Assembly: GCA_900467185.1 (NCBI GenBank)
Contig: UBPA01000007.1
Location: 62,001-126,000 of the forward strand
Reading direction: 5' to 3'
Source: Hyphomicrobiales bacterium
GTDB taxonomy: Bacteria; Pseudomonadota; Alphaproteobacteria; Rhizobiales; Rhizobiaceae
Length of the DNA: 64,000 nt
In this document: positions 36,189 through 45,550 of the stretch, piece after piece
Numbering within the stretch: the stretch's first letter is position 1
Layout of the letters: every line of letters begins with the position of its first letter
The notes under the pieces: generated by a model
Seen by the model: the letters and a program-made list of their open reading frames with translations, nothing else
Database searches by the model: none
What the model was told of the DNA's origin: nothing
Position numbers and translations under genes: made by a program

Positions 36189-37343
36189 TCAGGACTCTCG
36201 AAGCGCACCGGCGATCGCGTCCCAGAGCGGCTTCTTCGCAAGGTTCTCATCGAGCGGCAGCGGGCGGAGTTTCTGACCCTTGGGCGGCTGTTGCGCGGGA
36301 TCTTCCGGAACCCAGAAGTAGCGATCGCTGAGGCCCCAGCTGAGAACGCCGACGAGCGCCTTGCAGTCCAGGGCGACATCCAGAAACCGGCGGCCAAGCG
36401 CTGCGACCTCCGCATCGCGCACGGCGGGATCGGCCGGCCCCTTCCGGTCGGTGATGTCGAATTCGGTGATCGTGATCTTCAGGCCCATCCCGGCGATCTC
36501 GGCAAGGAAGTCGGCGAAAACATCTTCATCGAACGCCTTGTCGAAGGCGATGAGATGTCCCTGGATACCGACCATGTCGATGGGAACGTTGCGGGCGACA
36601 AGACCTTCGAGCAGAAGCAGCATGGCCCTGCGCCGCGCGCCGTACCAGCTTCCCGTCATTTCCACGCCATAGTCGTTATAGGCGAGAACGGCGTCCGGCG
36701 CGACGGCGCGGGCATGGTGGAAGGTGTCGTCGATATAGCTGTCGCCAAAGGCCTTGAACCAGGGCGAGCCGATCCTACGGCCGAGAAAATCGCCTTCCTC
36801 GGGCGCAACGGCCTCGTTCACCACGTCCCAGACGGGAACGCGGTTTCCGTAACGCCGCATCGCCGTCTCGATATAGTTGACCATATGCGTCTTCAGGTCG
36901 GGCGCTTCCGCGAGAGCCGCCTCCAGCCAGGCAGGGTTGGCAAGGTGCCAGACCAGCGTATGCCCGCGCATCAGCATGTCGTGCTCCTGCGCAAAGCGCG
37001 ACAGCCGGTCGGCACCGCTGAAGTCGAAGCGGCCGGGCGACGGCTCGGTGACAATGCGCTTGAGCTCGTATTCCGGAACGATGGCGCCGCAATCCGCGAT
37101 GACGGCCGCGGTGAAGGCGGGATCGTCGGTGATCTGCCCGCTTTTCATGGCACAGCCGTAGAAGAGCCCGCGCCGCGCGGCAAGGTCGCGCAGACGGTCC
37201 GTCGGGCCGGTCGTGGAGGCGGGCGCAGCGCTGTTCGCCCATGCGGCACCCAGGGGTGAACCGCCCGTCAGGGCGCCGGCAACGCCTGCCCCGATGCCAA
37301 GGCCCGCGCCCGCGAGAAACTGCCGCCTGAGAAATCCGCTCAC
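36189..37343 (-). CDS. GH10 endo-beta-1,4-xylanase-like glycanase (Tat-exported)
   Basis: The 384-residue protein is a complete GH10 TIM barrel. Motifs: GHTLVWHLANPAWL, the acid/base glutamate in VWDVVNEAVAP and the nucleophile glutamate in ITITEFDITD. It begins with a twin-arginine signal (LRRQFLAGAGLGIGAGVAGAL) and a cleavage-like AWA, so it would be exported folded to the periplasm. The start is GTG 37343, overlapping the stop of the upstream glycosyltransferase gene (GTGA). It closes a minus-strand operon with Wzy and two GT2 enzymes, so its natural substrate is more likely this polysaccharide or an intermediate than plant xylan. Confidence 0.92.
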   Translation of the reverse strand: MSGFLRRQFLAGAGLGIGAGVAGALTGGSPLGAAWANSAAPASTTGPTDRLRDLAARRGLFYGCAMKSGQITDDPAFTAAVIADCGAIVPEYELKRIVTEPSPGRFDFSGADRLSRFAQEHDMLMRGHTLVWHLANPAWLEAALAEAPDLKTHMVNYIETAMRRYGNRVPVWDVVNEAVAPEEGDFLGRRIGSPWFKAFGDSYIDDTFHHARAVAPDAVLAYNDYGVEMTGSWYGARRRAMLLLLEGLVARNVPIDMVGIQGHLIAFDKAFDEDVFADFLAEIAGMGLKITITEFDITDRKGPADPAVRDAEVAALGRRFLDVALDCKALVGVLSWGLSDRYFWVPEDPAQQPPKGQKLRPLPLDENLAKKPLWDAIAGALRES

Positions 37344-38263
37344 GAGGGTATCCTTCGTCTGCGCGCCACGATCCGGTCTGCCAGGCGCCGGTAGCCGTCG
37401 CCGTTCAAGAGCAGCTGCAGGGCGACGCGCAGGGCAAGTTGCGGGGGATAGGCGCCGCGCAGGAGCGCCTTGCCGTAAAGCCCCCAGGCCTTGCGTGGCT
37501 CTGTCCGCACCAGCGTCTTGGCGACATGCCAACCGCGATAGCCGGCATAGGCCCGGGGAGAAATGCGGTCGCTGAGATCGTCGAGCCATGCGAACCGTGC
37601 CCGGCTGGCCGCGGACGACGAAGACAGGCGGTCCGCCCCGTGTTCGTCCGACCAGATGGCCCCCGGCGCGGGCGCCATGACGAAGCGGCATCCCGCCAGC
37701 GAAAGCCGGATGGCGATATCGGTATCGTCGCCGAAGCCGACATCCGGGCGATAGGGCACCTTCAGGGCCCAGGATCGGGGAACCACCAGCGTGCTGGTCT
37801 GGACGAAGCCGCCATGGCAAACGAGATAGTCGGCCATCGCTTCGCCGTCCCTTATGCCGCGGGACGGCTTCACGAAGGTCCGGTTTTCCCCGCGATCGGC
37901 AATGACCTGCGCATAGGCGACGGAGTCCGGCCGCCCGGCGAGCAGCTCGACCATGGTGGCGAGATGGTGGGGAAGGAAACGGTCGTCGGAATCCAGAAAG
38001 GCGACGAGCGCGCCGCGAGCATCCTCGACGCCGCGATTGCGCGCAGCCGAGGCCCCCCGGTTTTCCTGCCGGACGAGACGGACGCGCGGGTCACCGATGG
38101 CGGCGATGACGCTTTCCGGATCGTCGAGGGATCCGTCATCGACCACGATGACCTCGAAGTCCTGAAATGACTGCGCCAGCACCGATCGCAGGGTCGCGGC
38201 GATGAGATGCGCCCTGTTGAAGAGCGGAATGACGACGCTGACCTTCGGCGTGCTCGTCTCCAT
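37340..38263 (-). CDS. GT2-family glycosyltransferase
   Basis: The 307-residue protein opens VSVVIPLFNRAHLIAATLRS, with VIVVDDGSLDDPESVI near residue 40 and the metal-binding DXD in ALVAFLDSDDRFLPHHL (about 85-101). The ENRGASAARNRGVEDA stretch is typical. It is cytoplasmic or peripheral. Its TGA overlaps the GH10 GTG, and the Wzy-like gene ends four bases before its start, so the block is one operon. Confidence 0.9.
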   Translation of the reverse strand: METSTPKVSVVIPLFNRAHLIAATLRSVLAQSFQDFEVIVVDDGSLDDPESVIAAIGDPRVRLVRQENRGASAARNRGVEDARGALVAFLDSDDRFLPHHLATMVELLAGRPDSVAYAQVIADRGENRTFVKPSRGIRDGEAMADYLVCHGGFVQTSTLVVPRSWALKVPYRPDVGFGDDTDIAIRLSLAGCRFVMAPAPGAIWSDEHGADRLSSSSAASRARFAWLDDLSDRISPRAYAGYRGWHVAKTLVRTEPRKAWGLYGKALLRGAYPPQLALRVALQLLLNGDGYRRLADRIVARRRRIPS

Positions 38264-38266
38264 GGC

Positions 38267-39619
38267 CTATTTGTCCAGAACGATCCGCGGGCCGGTGCCG
38301 GCCTCTCGCTTTCGGTGCAGGAACGCGACCTGGATGGCGATGAGCATGATGACCCAGACCTGTCGGTCGCGGTTCATGATGTGGGTTTCGAGAAGATTGT
38401 AGACGACGGCGAAGAGCCAGATGCCGAAATAAAGGCCGTTGATCTTCCGCCAGTACGGATCGGCCATGACGAAGGAGTAGAACGGCACGATGACGAACAT
38501 GATGACCGTCAGCACGAGCCCGGGGACACCGGTTGTCACCAGCATTTCGAGGTAGCCATTGTGCGAATGCGCGATGCCGAAGAGCCACGGCATGTCGCCA
38601 CCGATGCGCAGGATCGGCGAGTCCTGGCCGATCAGCCAGAACGAGCCGAAGCCGGCGCCTGTCATCGGATATTCCTCGACATAACGCAGCACGATGTCCC
38701 AGATAGCGACACGGCCGGTGAACGAGGCGGGATCGTCGAAGATCTGCGCAAGCAGCGGCGTGAAGACCATGGCAAACACGGCCAGGCCCGCCACGAAGAG
38801 GAAGATGCTCGCGAACATCAGGAACTTCTGCCGCTCGGTGCGGAAAGCGTGGTTGTACATGATGCCGGCAAACAGGCAGGGCACGACGATGCCGAGTGAG
38901 GTCTTGCCGCGCGTTCCCAGGAGAAAGATAACGGAGAGGACCAGAAGCACGGCTGATTTCCAGCTGCGCGCGAGAAAGGCGTGGTAGCCGAACACGATGG
39001 CCGACAGCGCCGTCACCGCCGAAGCGATGTTCTTGTGTGGCATGAGCCCGTGCCATGCCCCGACAAGGGCTGTGTCTAGTTCCCGCTCGGAATGAATGGC
39101 ATAGCCTGGCAGGAGAACGACCGAAAGCATGTTTGCGACGACGAAGAAGGCGAGGATCCGATAGAGCAAATGCGTGACCCGGAGCGGTCCGAGCGCCGAG
39201 ACGATGGTGATGGTCGCGAAGATGATGATCGTGGCGAGAATGGCGCGCCGCAGCGAAATATCCGGGACGATAGCCCAGGAAACGCTGCAGAAACACCAGA
39301 AGACGACGATGAAGACGGAGATGGGAACAGGTGAGACGACATTGCTCAGCCCGTGTCGCGCCGCGATGAGAAAGAGCAGGATGGCGATGCCGATATAGAA
39401 GATCTGTCGGTTGGCATCGCCTTCGCCGCTATCGAGCACGAGGCTTGTCATGTCGCTGACGCCGGAATTGACCGCAATCAGCGTTCCGTCGGTAAAGACG
39501 TAGGCGAGAAAGGTGCACAGCATCAGTTCGAGGAAGCGCCGGAGCCAGAGGGGCTCCTTCGACAGCACGGCGCCTGCGAAAACCGACGCCGTGTGGGCCG
39601 GGACGTTACTGATACTCAT
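38267..39619 (-). CDS. Wzy/O-antigen ligase-like polysaccharide polymerase
   Basis: The protein has about 450 residues and roughly ten to twelve hydrophobic segments. The conserved large periplasmic loop contains FTGRVAIWDIVLRYVEEYP, GAGFGSFWLIGQ and GIAHSHNGYLEMLVTTG, the Wzy_C (O-antigen ligase) signature with its Arg and His residues. It should polymerise or ligate the flipped repeat units at the periplasmic face. ATG 39619 is chosen because GGAGG lies upstream; it overlaps the end of the preceding glycosyltransferase gene by 14 nt. The frame extends to 39661 without conserved text. Confidence 0.9.
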   Translation of the reverse strand: MSISNVPAHTASVFAGAVLSKEPLWLRRFLELMLCTFLAYVFTDGTLIAVNSGVSDMTSLVLDSGEGDANRQIFYIGIAILLFLIAARHGLSNVVSPVPISVFIVVFWCFCSVSWAIVPDISLRRAILATIIIFATITIVSALGPLRVTHLLYRILAFFVVANMLSVVLLPGYAIHSERELDTALVGAWHGLMPHKNIASAVTALSAIVFGYHAFLARSWKSAVLLVLSVIFLLGTRGKTSLGIVVPCLFAGIMYNHAFRTERQKFLMFASIFLFVAGLAVFAMVFTPLLAQIFDDPASFTGRVAIWDIVLRYVEEYPMTGAGFGSFWLIGQDSPILRIGGDMPWLFGIAHSHNGYLEMLVTTGVPGLVLTVIMFVIVPFYSFVMADPYWRKINGLYFGIWLFAVVYNLLETHIMNRDRQVWVIMLIAIQVAFLHRKREAGTGPRIVLDK

Positions 39620-40523
39620 GCACCCTGCCTCCGTAGAAACCATAGAATTTACCGACCGCACGCGCCGCTGAGAACAATCCGTCGGCGCGGCGCTTGCCGC
39701 TCAGCGCCCGCAACGGCAGTAGCGACAGGCTGGCCACGAGACCGAGGACGGCCTTGGCCACCGTGCGCAGGCGATGAAGCCGGCCGGTGCCGTGGCGCAG
39801 CTGGACGCGGGCATCCGTCGAACCGATGCGCAAACCCCGCCGCAGAAGCCACCGTGCCCGTGTGCGCTCGCGCGGCACGCTTTCGAAGATCAGCGCGCCG
39901 GGTGCCCAGGCAAAGCGTTTGCCCTGCGCCTTCAGCCGCGTGAAAAGCTCGACATCCTCGCCGCCGGTGACGTTAAAGGCGAGGTCGAACCAGGGCGGTC
40001 CGGCGGTCTCGACACAGTCGCGCGTGAGGAGCACGTTGTTGCTCGCCCAGATGATCGGGCAGGGACCCTCCGCCCGGGCTTCGGGCTGGAACAGGCGCGC
40101 GCGGCGCACCCAGCTCCCGCCGGCGCCGTCGAAGATGGAGGCAACGGGTGCCCCGACGATGTCCGTTCCGGTCGCCTGCTGAACGCGCAGAAGCTCGCCG
40201 AGCCACGGCGCGTCCGGCCATTCGTCGTCATCGATCATCGCGATATGCGTGAAGGCATGATGCTGAAGGGCATGCGCGAACAGCGTGTTGCGGACGTTCG
40301 CCAATCCCTTGGCCGAAACCGTGATCGCCTCCAGCGGGAAGCGATAGGCGCGGTCGGCAAGCGCGGCCACGACCTCTTCGCCCTGCCGCCCCTCGGGGTC
40401 GTTGTCAGCCACAAGCACAGTGACCGGCAGGGCGACGTCCAGCTCCGCGATCCGCGACAGCAGACGTTCCAGCTCGGCGGGACGCCGGTAGGTCGGTATG
40501 GCGACGAGAACCGTGGTCCTCAT
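39606..40523 (-). CDS. GT2-family glycosyltransferase
   Basis: The 305-residue protein has the GT-A motifs VLVAIPTYRRPAELERLL at the start, VLVADNDPEG near residue 37, and the metal-binding DDDEWPDAPWLGELL near 97-111. FNVTGGEDVELFTRLKAQGKRF marks the acceptor side. The pattern of a C-terminal hydrophobic stretch (LGLVASLSLLPLRAL) resembles the 34486 gene. It is the first gene of the minus-strand operon GT2-Wzy-GT2-GH10 and is divergent from the acyltransferase at 40682. Confidence 0.9.
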   Translation of the reverse strand: MRTTVLVAIPTYRRPAELERLLSRIAELDVALPVTVLVADNDPEGRQGEEVVAALADRAYRFPLEAITVSAKGLANVRNTLFAHALQHHAFTHIAMIDDDEWPDAPWLGELLRVQQATGTDIVGAPVASIFDGAGGSWVRRARLFQPEARAEGPCPIIWASNNVLLTRDCVETAGPPWFDLAFNVTGGEDVELFTRLKAQGKRFAWAPGALIFESVPRERTRARWLLRRGLRIGSTDARVQLRHGTGRLHRLRTVAKAVLGLVASLSLLPLRALSGKRRADGLFSAARAVGKFYGFYGGRVHEYQ

Positions 40524-40681
40524 GCGTCGCTACCGAATGTCACGCAAAGGTCTTCCATGTCCAGGCGCAAATTCCGTCGACAAAGCAAATTTCATCTGTA
40601 TCTAATTGAGTGACACGATACACTGAGGGAGGCAAGCGGCAAACAAACGCGGCCGCGACTTCCTCTGCACTGGAGAGGCTT

Positions 40682-42655
40682 ATGCTTTTGGATCAGGACG
40701 TTTCGAAGGGAACGTTACGGCGTCCGGAGCAGGGCGTTGCCCGGCACGGACCGGGTGCTTATCGCGCTGATATCGATGGGCTGCGCGCCATCGCGGTTCT
40801 CGTCGTCCTGCTGTTCCACACTGGTGTTAGCCCGCTGCGAGGAGGCTTCGTCGGCGTCGATGTCTTCTTCGTCATTTCGGGTTATTTGATCACCAAGGCG
40901 GTCTGGCAGGAGCTCCAGCAAGGACGCTTCTCGCTTCTTAGTTTTTACGAGCGCCGCACGCGCCGAATCTTCCCGGCTTTGGTCGTCACGGTCGCGGTCA
41001 CTCTTGTCTTTGCGCCGCTGGTTCTGTTTCCCAGCGAGCGGACGACGGCGGTCTGGACGGGGCTGGCCGCCCTTACTTCCGTATCGAACCTCTATCTCGC
41101 TGTGGAGACGCTTGGGAAGTCCGGTTATTTCGCTGCCGACGCCTATAGCCAGCCGCTCGTGCACACCTGGTCGCTCGGGGTTGAGGAGCAATTCTACCTC
41201 GTTTTTCCGTTCATTCTCCTCGCGGTGTCCGGTTTGGGACGTCGGCGCGCCGGAGCCGTCGTGGCGGCGATCGCTTTGGCGAGCTTCCTGTTCGGCATCT
41301 GGCTGACCGGCGCCAACCGCGATCTCGCCTATTATGTTCCCCTGTCGCGCGCTTGGGAGTTGGTCGCAGGCGGGCTGCTTGTCTTCCTGTCGCTGCCGCG
41401 CCTGCCGGCCCGCATCCGGGATGGTCTTGCACTTCTAGCACTCGCCTTGATCCTCGGCAGCGCCTATCGGTTCCATGGCGGCATGTTCTTTCCCGGCGTC
41501 CTCGCGGTCGCGCCCGTTGCCGGTGCCGTGCTCCTGATCGCGATCGGCAGCACCGGCGGCTCCCGCGTCACGCGTTTTCTGACGCTGCCGCCTTTTACCG
41601 GTATCGGAAAGATCTCGTATTCGCTCTACCTGTGGCACTGGCCGATCTTCGTCGGCGTTGCGCTGACCACCGCACGGGCGCCGACGGAATTGGAAGCCGT
41701 CGGCCTTGTCCTGGCAAGTCTCGTTGCCGCCTATCTTTCCTGGCGTTTTGTGGAACAGCCTTTCCGGCAACGCCGGATCGGCCGAACGGCTGGGTCGTTG
41801 TGGCGGCAGGCCGGTGCGGCCTGGTGTGCGTGCGGGCTTCTCGGTCTCGCGATCTGGCATGTCGCGGCGGCGCCGCCGCAGACGGAAAGCGACCGCCTTG
41901 CTGCCTATCTCACCTATGACGATCGGGACGTGTACCGGCGGGGGACCTGCTTTCTCATCGGCTACCAGCAGACCGTGGCGGACTTCGCCACCGCCGACTG
42001 CCTGTCGCCCTCTGGGGTCAAGCCGAATATCCTCATCATGGGCGACAGCCACGCTGCGCATCTGCATCATGGCTTCGAGGCGGCCTTGCCACAGGCGCAT
42101 GTCATGCTGGCAGCATCCAGCGGATGCAAGCCGCTGTTCGGGGCGGGCGGCGATCCGGAATGCGTCGGCCTGATGCAGCGCATGTTCGAGCGCTTTCTAC
42201 CCGAAAATAGGCCCGACATCTTGATCCTCTCGGCACGCTGGGCCGACTACGACCTCCCGCTGGTGGCCGAAACGCTTCGGGAGCTGAAAGACAGGGCGGG
42301 CACCGTCGTCGTCTCCGGCCCGATCGTGGAGTACCAGCGGCCTCTGGCGCGTCTGCTCGCACAGGTCGCGGGCGGGCGCAGCGACGCGCTTCTGGTGGGG
42401 AGCAGAGAGACCGAGCAGGAGAAGTTGGACCATCAACTGCAGGCTTTGGTCGAGGCCGCTGGCGCCATCTACCTCTCGCCCTATCGGCTTCTCTGCCCGA
42501 ACCCGGAGACGGCCTGCAGGACGATGGTTGGCAATGTGCCTCTGCAATGGGACTACGGCCATCTGACCGCGGAGGGCTCCCGAGCTCTTGCCGAAGCCAT
42601 CATCGGCACCGGTGCTATCCCCGGAGCACGAGCATGGCAGGAAGCGGCACCTTGA
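40682..42655 (+). CDS. OafA-type acyltransferase with C-terminal SGNH domain
   Basis: The protein has about 657 residues. The N-terminal acyltransferase-3 membrane domain (about 25-370, ten or so transmembrane segments) has YRADIDGLRAIAVLVVLLFH with the catalytic-type histidine, GVDVFFVISGYLIT and YERRTRRIFPAL. The C-terminal periplasmic SGNH domain has its serine in MGDSHAAHLHHGF (about residue 455) and the Asp/His pair in DYGHLTAEGSRAL. This fusion O-acetylates exported glycans, with the SGNH part placing the group. ATG 40682 follows GGAGAGG; the earlier GTG (40610) has no ribosome-binding site. Confidence 0.93.
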   Translation: MLLDQDVSKGTLRRPEQGVARHGPGAYRADIDGLRAIAVLVVLLFHTGVSPLRGGFVGVDVFFVISGYLITKAVWQELQQGRFSLLSFYERRTRRIFPALVVTVAVTLVFAPLVLFPSERTTAVWTGLAALTSVSNLYLAVETLGKSGYFAADAYSQPLVHTWSLGVEEQFYLVFPFILLAVSGLGRRRAGAVVAAIALASFLFGIWLTGANRDLAYYVPLSRAWELVAGGLLVFLSLPRLPARIRDGLALLALALILGSAYRFHGGMFFPGVLAVAPVAGAVLLIAIGSTGGSRVTRFLTLPPFTGIGKISYSLYLWHWPIFVGVALTTARAPTELEAVGLVLASLVAAYLSWRFVEQPFRQRRIGRTAGSLWRQAGAAWCACGLLGLAIWHVAAAPPQTESDRLAAYLTYDDRDVYRRGTCFLIGYQQTVADFATADCLSPSGVKPNILIMGDSHAAHLHHGFEAALPQAHVMLAASSGCKPLFGAGGDPECVGLMQRMFERFLPENRPDILILSARWADYDLPLVAETLRELKDRAGTVVVSGPIVEYQRPLARLLAQVAGGRSDALLVGSRETEQEKLDHQLQALVEAAGAIYLSPYRLLCPNPETACRTMVGNVPLQWDYGHLTAEGSRALAEAIIGTGAIPGARAWQEAAP

Positions 42656-42684
42656 CGTGTCGATCGCGGGGAAAACCCGGGTGG

Positions 42685-42733
42685 AAAAATCGTCAATTTT
42701 CGAGACATAAGACGAAATTGGCGAGATTTTTCA
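42685..42733 (+). repeat. Long imperfect inverted repeat after the acyltransferase gene
   Basis: GAAAAATC (42685-42692) pairs with GATTTTTC (42726-42733). A second block, CAATTTTCG against CGAAATTG, continues the stem with small bulges around an ~11-nt loop. It starts 30 nt after the stop of the acyltransferase gene. Its lower half is A+T-rich, so it may work as a terminator or as an operator for the next gene. Confidence 0.5.
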
Positions 42734-42915
42734 AGGAAGCCTCTGCACGAACCTCTATCGGCATCTCCCCGCGCGAGTTCGCCGGCCGATAGTGTCGGCT
42801 AGCGAGCGACGTAGTGGCGGACATACGAAACGGATGCAAACGACCGGGAAGATCGCAGCGGAAGCGACCGGGCGGAACGCGGGAGGACAGGACTTTGGAC
42901 AAGGGAAACGGCGGT

Positions 42916-45381
42916 ATGTGGACCATCGACAGACGACAGTTTCTCGCAGCTGCCGGCCTTGCGGCAGTGATCGGCGCCATCGGTCCCCGTTCGGCATCGG
43001 GTTCGTCGGCTGCGAGTCTATCCAACATCGCCAACCGGGGGCAGGTTCCGAACGCTATGGGCGGCGCCAAGGGCGTGAAGACCCGCATGAAGATCGCGAC
43101 GCGCTTCGTCGTCGGCGCCGGCGGCGCCCTGTCGATCGCGCCCGTCTTCTCCAATTTCAGCATCGTCAATGCCGGGAACCGGGAGGTCGATGGGGATGTC
43201 GCCTACAGGCTCGTCAAGGTGTCGGCATCCACCCAAGGGCGAACGGTGCCGTTCGTCTTCGACGGACAACGGTCGCGGAGCGTACCGGCAGGCGCCGTCG
43301 CGGTGCTGCCGGACCCGCTCTCGGCCGAGGCGTTCGGGCTTGACGTCTTTCCGCCGGGTACGGTCGTGCATATCCGAATGCTGATCGATCTGGAAGCCGA
43401 AGGCCTCGTCGCGGTACAGGGCAATTCTGCGTACCTCCCCGGCGAAAGCCAGCTGCTGTTCGACCCGCGCCAGGGCGGCGACGATATCGACGGCACCGGC
43501 TGGGAGATCCCGGAGGGCGCCGATCTCTGGGTGCCGGCGCCGTGCCCGGTCATGCTGGTCGGTACACCGGCGCAGCCCGTCACCTCCGTCGCCGGCATCG
43601 GCGACAGCATCCTCGACGGGGCGGTCGATATGGCCGGCGACGGCGAGGCGGGCGGCGGCTGGGGACGGCGGGCCGCATTCGCCGCGGGGCTTCCCTATCT
43701 CTCGGTGACGCGGACCGGCGACAAGGCGCAGTTCGTCAGCGCCATGTCGCAGAAATCGCTGGACCTCGTCCGGCGGGCCGGTGCCACGGCCGCCATTCTG
43801 GCGCTTGGAACCAACGACATTCGCGACGGTCGCACGGCCGATCAGGTCTCGGGCGACCTCGAGACGATCCGGAGCGCCCTGCGCGCAGCCGGTGTCCGCC
43901 ATATCGCACAGGCACCCGTTCTGTCCGAAACGCTGTCTCCGGATGCCAATACGACCATCGAAGGCCAGAAGAGCCAGCAAGGCTTCGGCCCGCAGAGTGT
44001 CGCCTCCGCCGTCAACGAAACCATGGCGGCCGCAGCTGGCGTGAAGGTTGCCGGGCAGGAGGAGCCGGACGACATCATCGATATCGTGGCAGCCGTGCAG
44101 ACGGATCACAGATGGCATGTGCCTCTCTTCGAGACCGAGCTTGCGGCGCCGGTGGCGGCCTGGAGCGGCGCGCTCGTGCTGCGCGATGCGCCTCTGCCGG
44201 GCGATCATCTGGTCTTCCTGCCGGTTGCGCCCGCTGGTGCCGGCGATGGTGCGGAGCTGAACTGGCCGCATGTGACGACCGTTTCGGCGACACGTCCCGT
44301 CACCGCCGTCCTGAATGGCGGCCCGGGCGCCGCCCACGACGCCGGCACGCCGGTTCGCGCAACGCTTTCGGCAGACGGCATCCATCCGCAGGCGGCGGGG
44401 CATGGTGCCATGGCCGCAGCCGCATTGCCGGCGCTCCGGCGCATGGCGGCCAATGCTGTGGAATCGTCGGGGCGGACGGGGATCGAGATCGATTTCGTCG
44501 ACGATATCGCGCGCCTCGACGGCGCGCGTGTGGCGCTCGCCACACTGCTGTCCTGCAAACGGGACGCGCCGGGTTTCGCACAGGGCAGTGCCGGCTGGCA
44601 CACCGTTGCCGCCCAACACGCAAGGCGAGCCGATGGCGGCGGGCTGCTGGTCGAACCTGCGGCACGCAACCTGATCCGCAACAGCACCGCAGCCGATGTT
44701 TCGCGGGCCGGTCTGCCCCGGCACTGGAGCATTCTGGGCGGCGAAGGGCTGACGCTGTCGGTCCTGCGCACGGGCACGGAAGCCGGCGTGTCCTTCATCG
44801 ATCTGGTCTGGGAGGGTGTGCCCGAGACGGATGCCATCACGCTGTTCTTCGAGGAAGCTGGCGCGATCGCCGTGCCGCAGGCGGCCGAGCCGGGCGCCTG
44901 GACGCTGTCCTGCTTCCTCGCGCGGATCGGTGCCGGAGATGCAGCGCAACTGCGGCTCGGGCTGACCGAACTGGCGTCGTCCGGGGAGCCGCTGGCGCGT
45001 CATTCGAGCGATGTCGCGGCCGGACGCCGTCTCTTGCGACAGGCCTGCACGGCGGTCGTCTCGACGCCGTTGACGACGAACCTGCGCCCGTCTCTCTCCA
45101 TTCCCTGCGCGGTGGGCCAAACGACCCGCTTCGCCTTCCGGATCGGTCTGCCGCAGCTTGAACAGGGGCCCGCGGCGTCTTCCATCATCCCCACCACCGG
45201 ACATGCGGCTGCGCGGGAGGCGGACACGGTGGTGATCGCGCTTCCTCCGGGGCGCCACGACCTTTCTCTGGCCTATGAGGACGGAAGCACGCAGGACGTC
45301 TTCGGCGTTCGTGGTCCCTACACGCTGCCGCCCGACGCGGAGAACCGGCGCCTCGTGCGCCTCGCTGCGCGGCCGGGCTAG
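42916..45381 (+). CDS. Large exported SGNH/GDSL hydrolase
   Basis: The protein has about 821 residues. A twin-arginine-like signal (DRRQFLAAAGLAAVIGAIG) begins four residues after the chosen ATG. An N-terminal beta-rich part (about 30-215) is followed by an SGNH hydrolase domain: serine block GIGDSILDG (Ser231), LALGTNDIRDG (block III) and DGIHPQAAGHG (Asp487, His490). A region of about 180 residues separates blocks III and V, longer than usual. The C-terminal 300 residues look like a carbohydrate-binding beta-sandwich. TTG 42895 after GGAGGACAGGA is an alternative start. It may deacylate the polymer made by this cluster. Confidence 0.8.
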   Translation: MWTIDRRQFLAAAGLAAVIGAIGPRSASGSSAASLSNIANRGQVPNAMGGAKGVKTRMKIATRFVVGAGGALSIAPVFSNFSIVNAGNREVDGDVAYRLVKVSASTQGRTVPFVFDGQRSRSVPAGAVAVLPDPLSAEAFGLDVFPPGTVVHIRMLIDLEAEGLVAVQGNSAYLPGESQLLFDPRQGGDDIDGTGWEIPEGADLWVPAPCPVMLVGTPAQPVTSVAGIGDSILDGAVDMAGDGEAGGGWGRRAAFAAGLPYLSVTRTGDKAQFVSAMSQKSLDLVRRAGATAAILALGTNDIRDGRTADQVSGDLETIRSALRAAGVRHIAQAPVLSETLSPDANTTIEGQKSQQGFGPQSVASAVNETMAAAAGVKVAGQEEPDDIIDIVAAVQTDHRWHVPLFETELAAPVAAWSGALVLRDAPLPGDHLVFLPVAPAGAGDGAELNWPHVTTVSATRPVTAVLNGGPGAAHDAGTPVRATLSADGIHPQAAGHGAMAAAALPALRRMAANAVESSGRTGIEIDFVDDIARLDGARVALATLLSCKRDAPGFAQGSAGWHTVAAQHARRADGGGLLVEPAARNLIRNSTAADVSRAGLPRHWSILGGEGLTLSVLRTGTEAGVSFIDLVWEGVPETDAITLFFEEAGAIAVPQAAEPGAWTLSCFLARIGAGDAAQLRLGLTELASSGEPLARHSSDVAAGRRLLRQACTAVVSTPLTTNLRPSLSIPCAVGQTTRFAFRIGLPQLEQGPAASSIIPTTGHAAAREADTVVIALPPGRHDLSLAYEDGSTQDVFGVRGPYTLPPDAENRRLVRLAARPG

Positions 45382-45550
45382 GTCTGCCAGGTCCGGATCC
45401 GGCGCGCGGGTCTCAATTCCATGGATAGCGGATTTTACGACGGAGGAGCGAAGACGCTTCCCCGGTGGATATTCTTGACGCTTCTTCATTCACCGTTCGG
45501 CTGCCATTCCGTCGAGGTCGGCTCATCTGGACACATCGAGGAGACAGAAC

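Noticed and set aside
43018-45489. Minus-strand frame opposite the SGNH hydrolase gene
   Set aside because: The plus strand has SGNH motifs, a Tat signal and a sensible start. The minus frame is arginine-rich noise.
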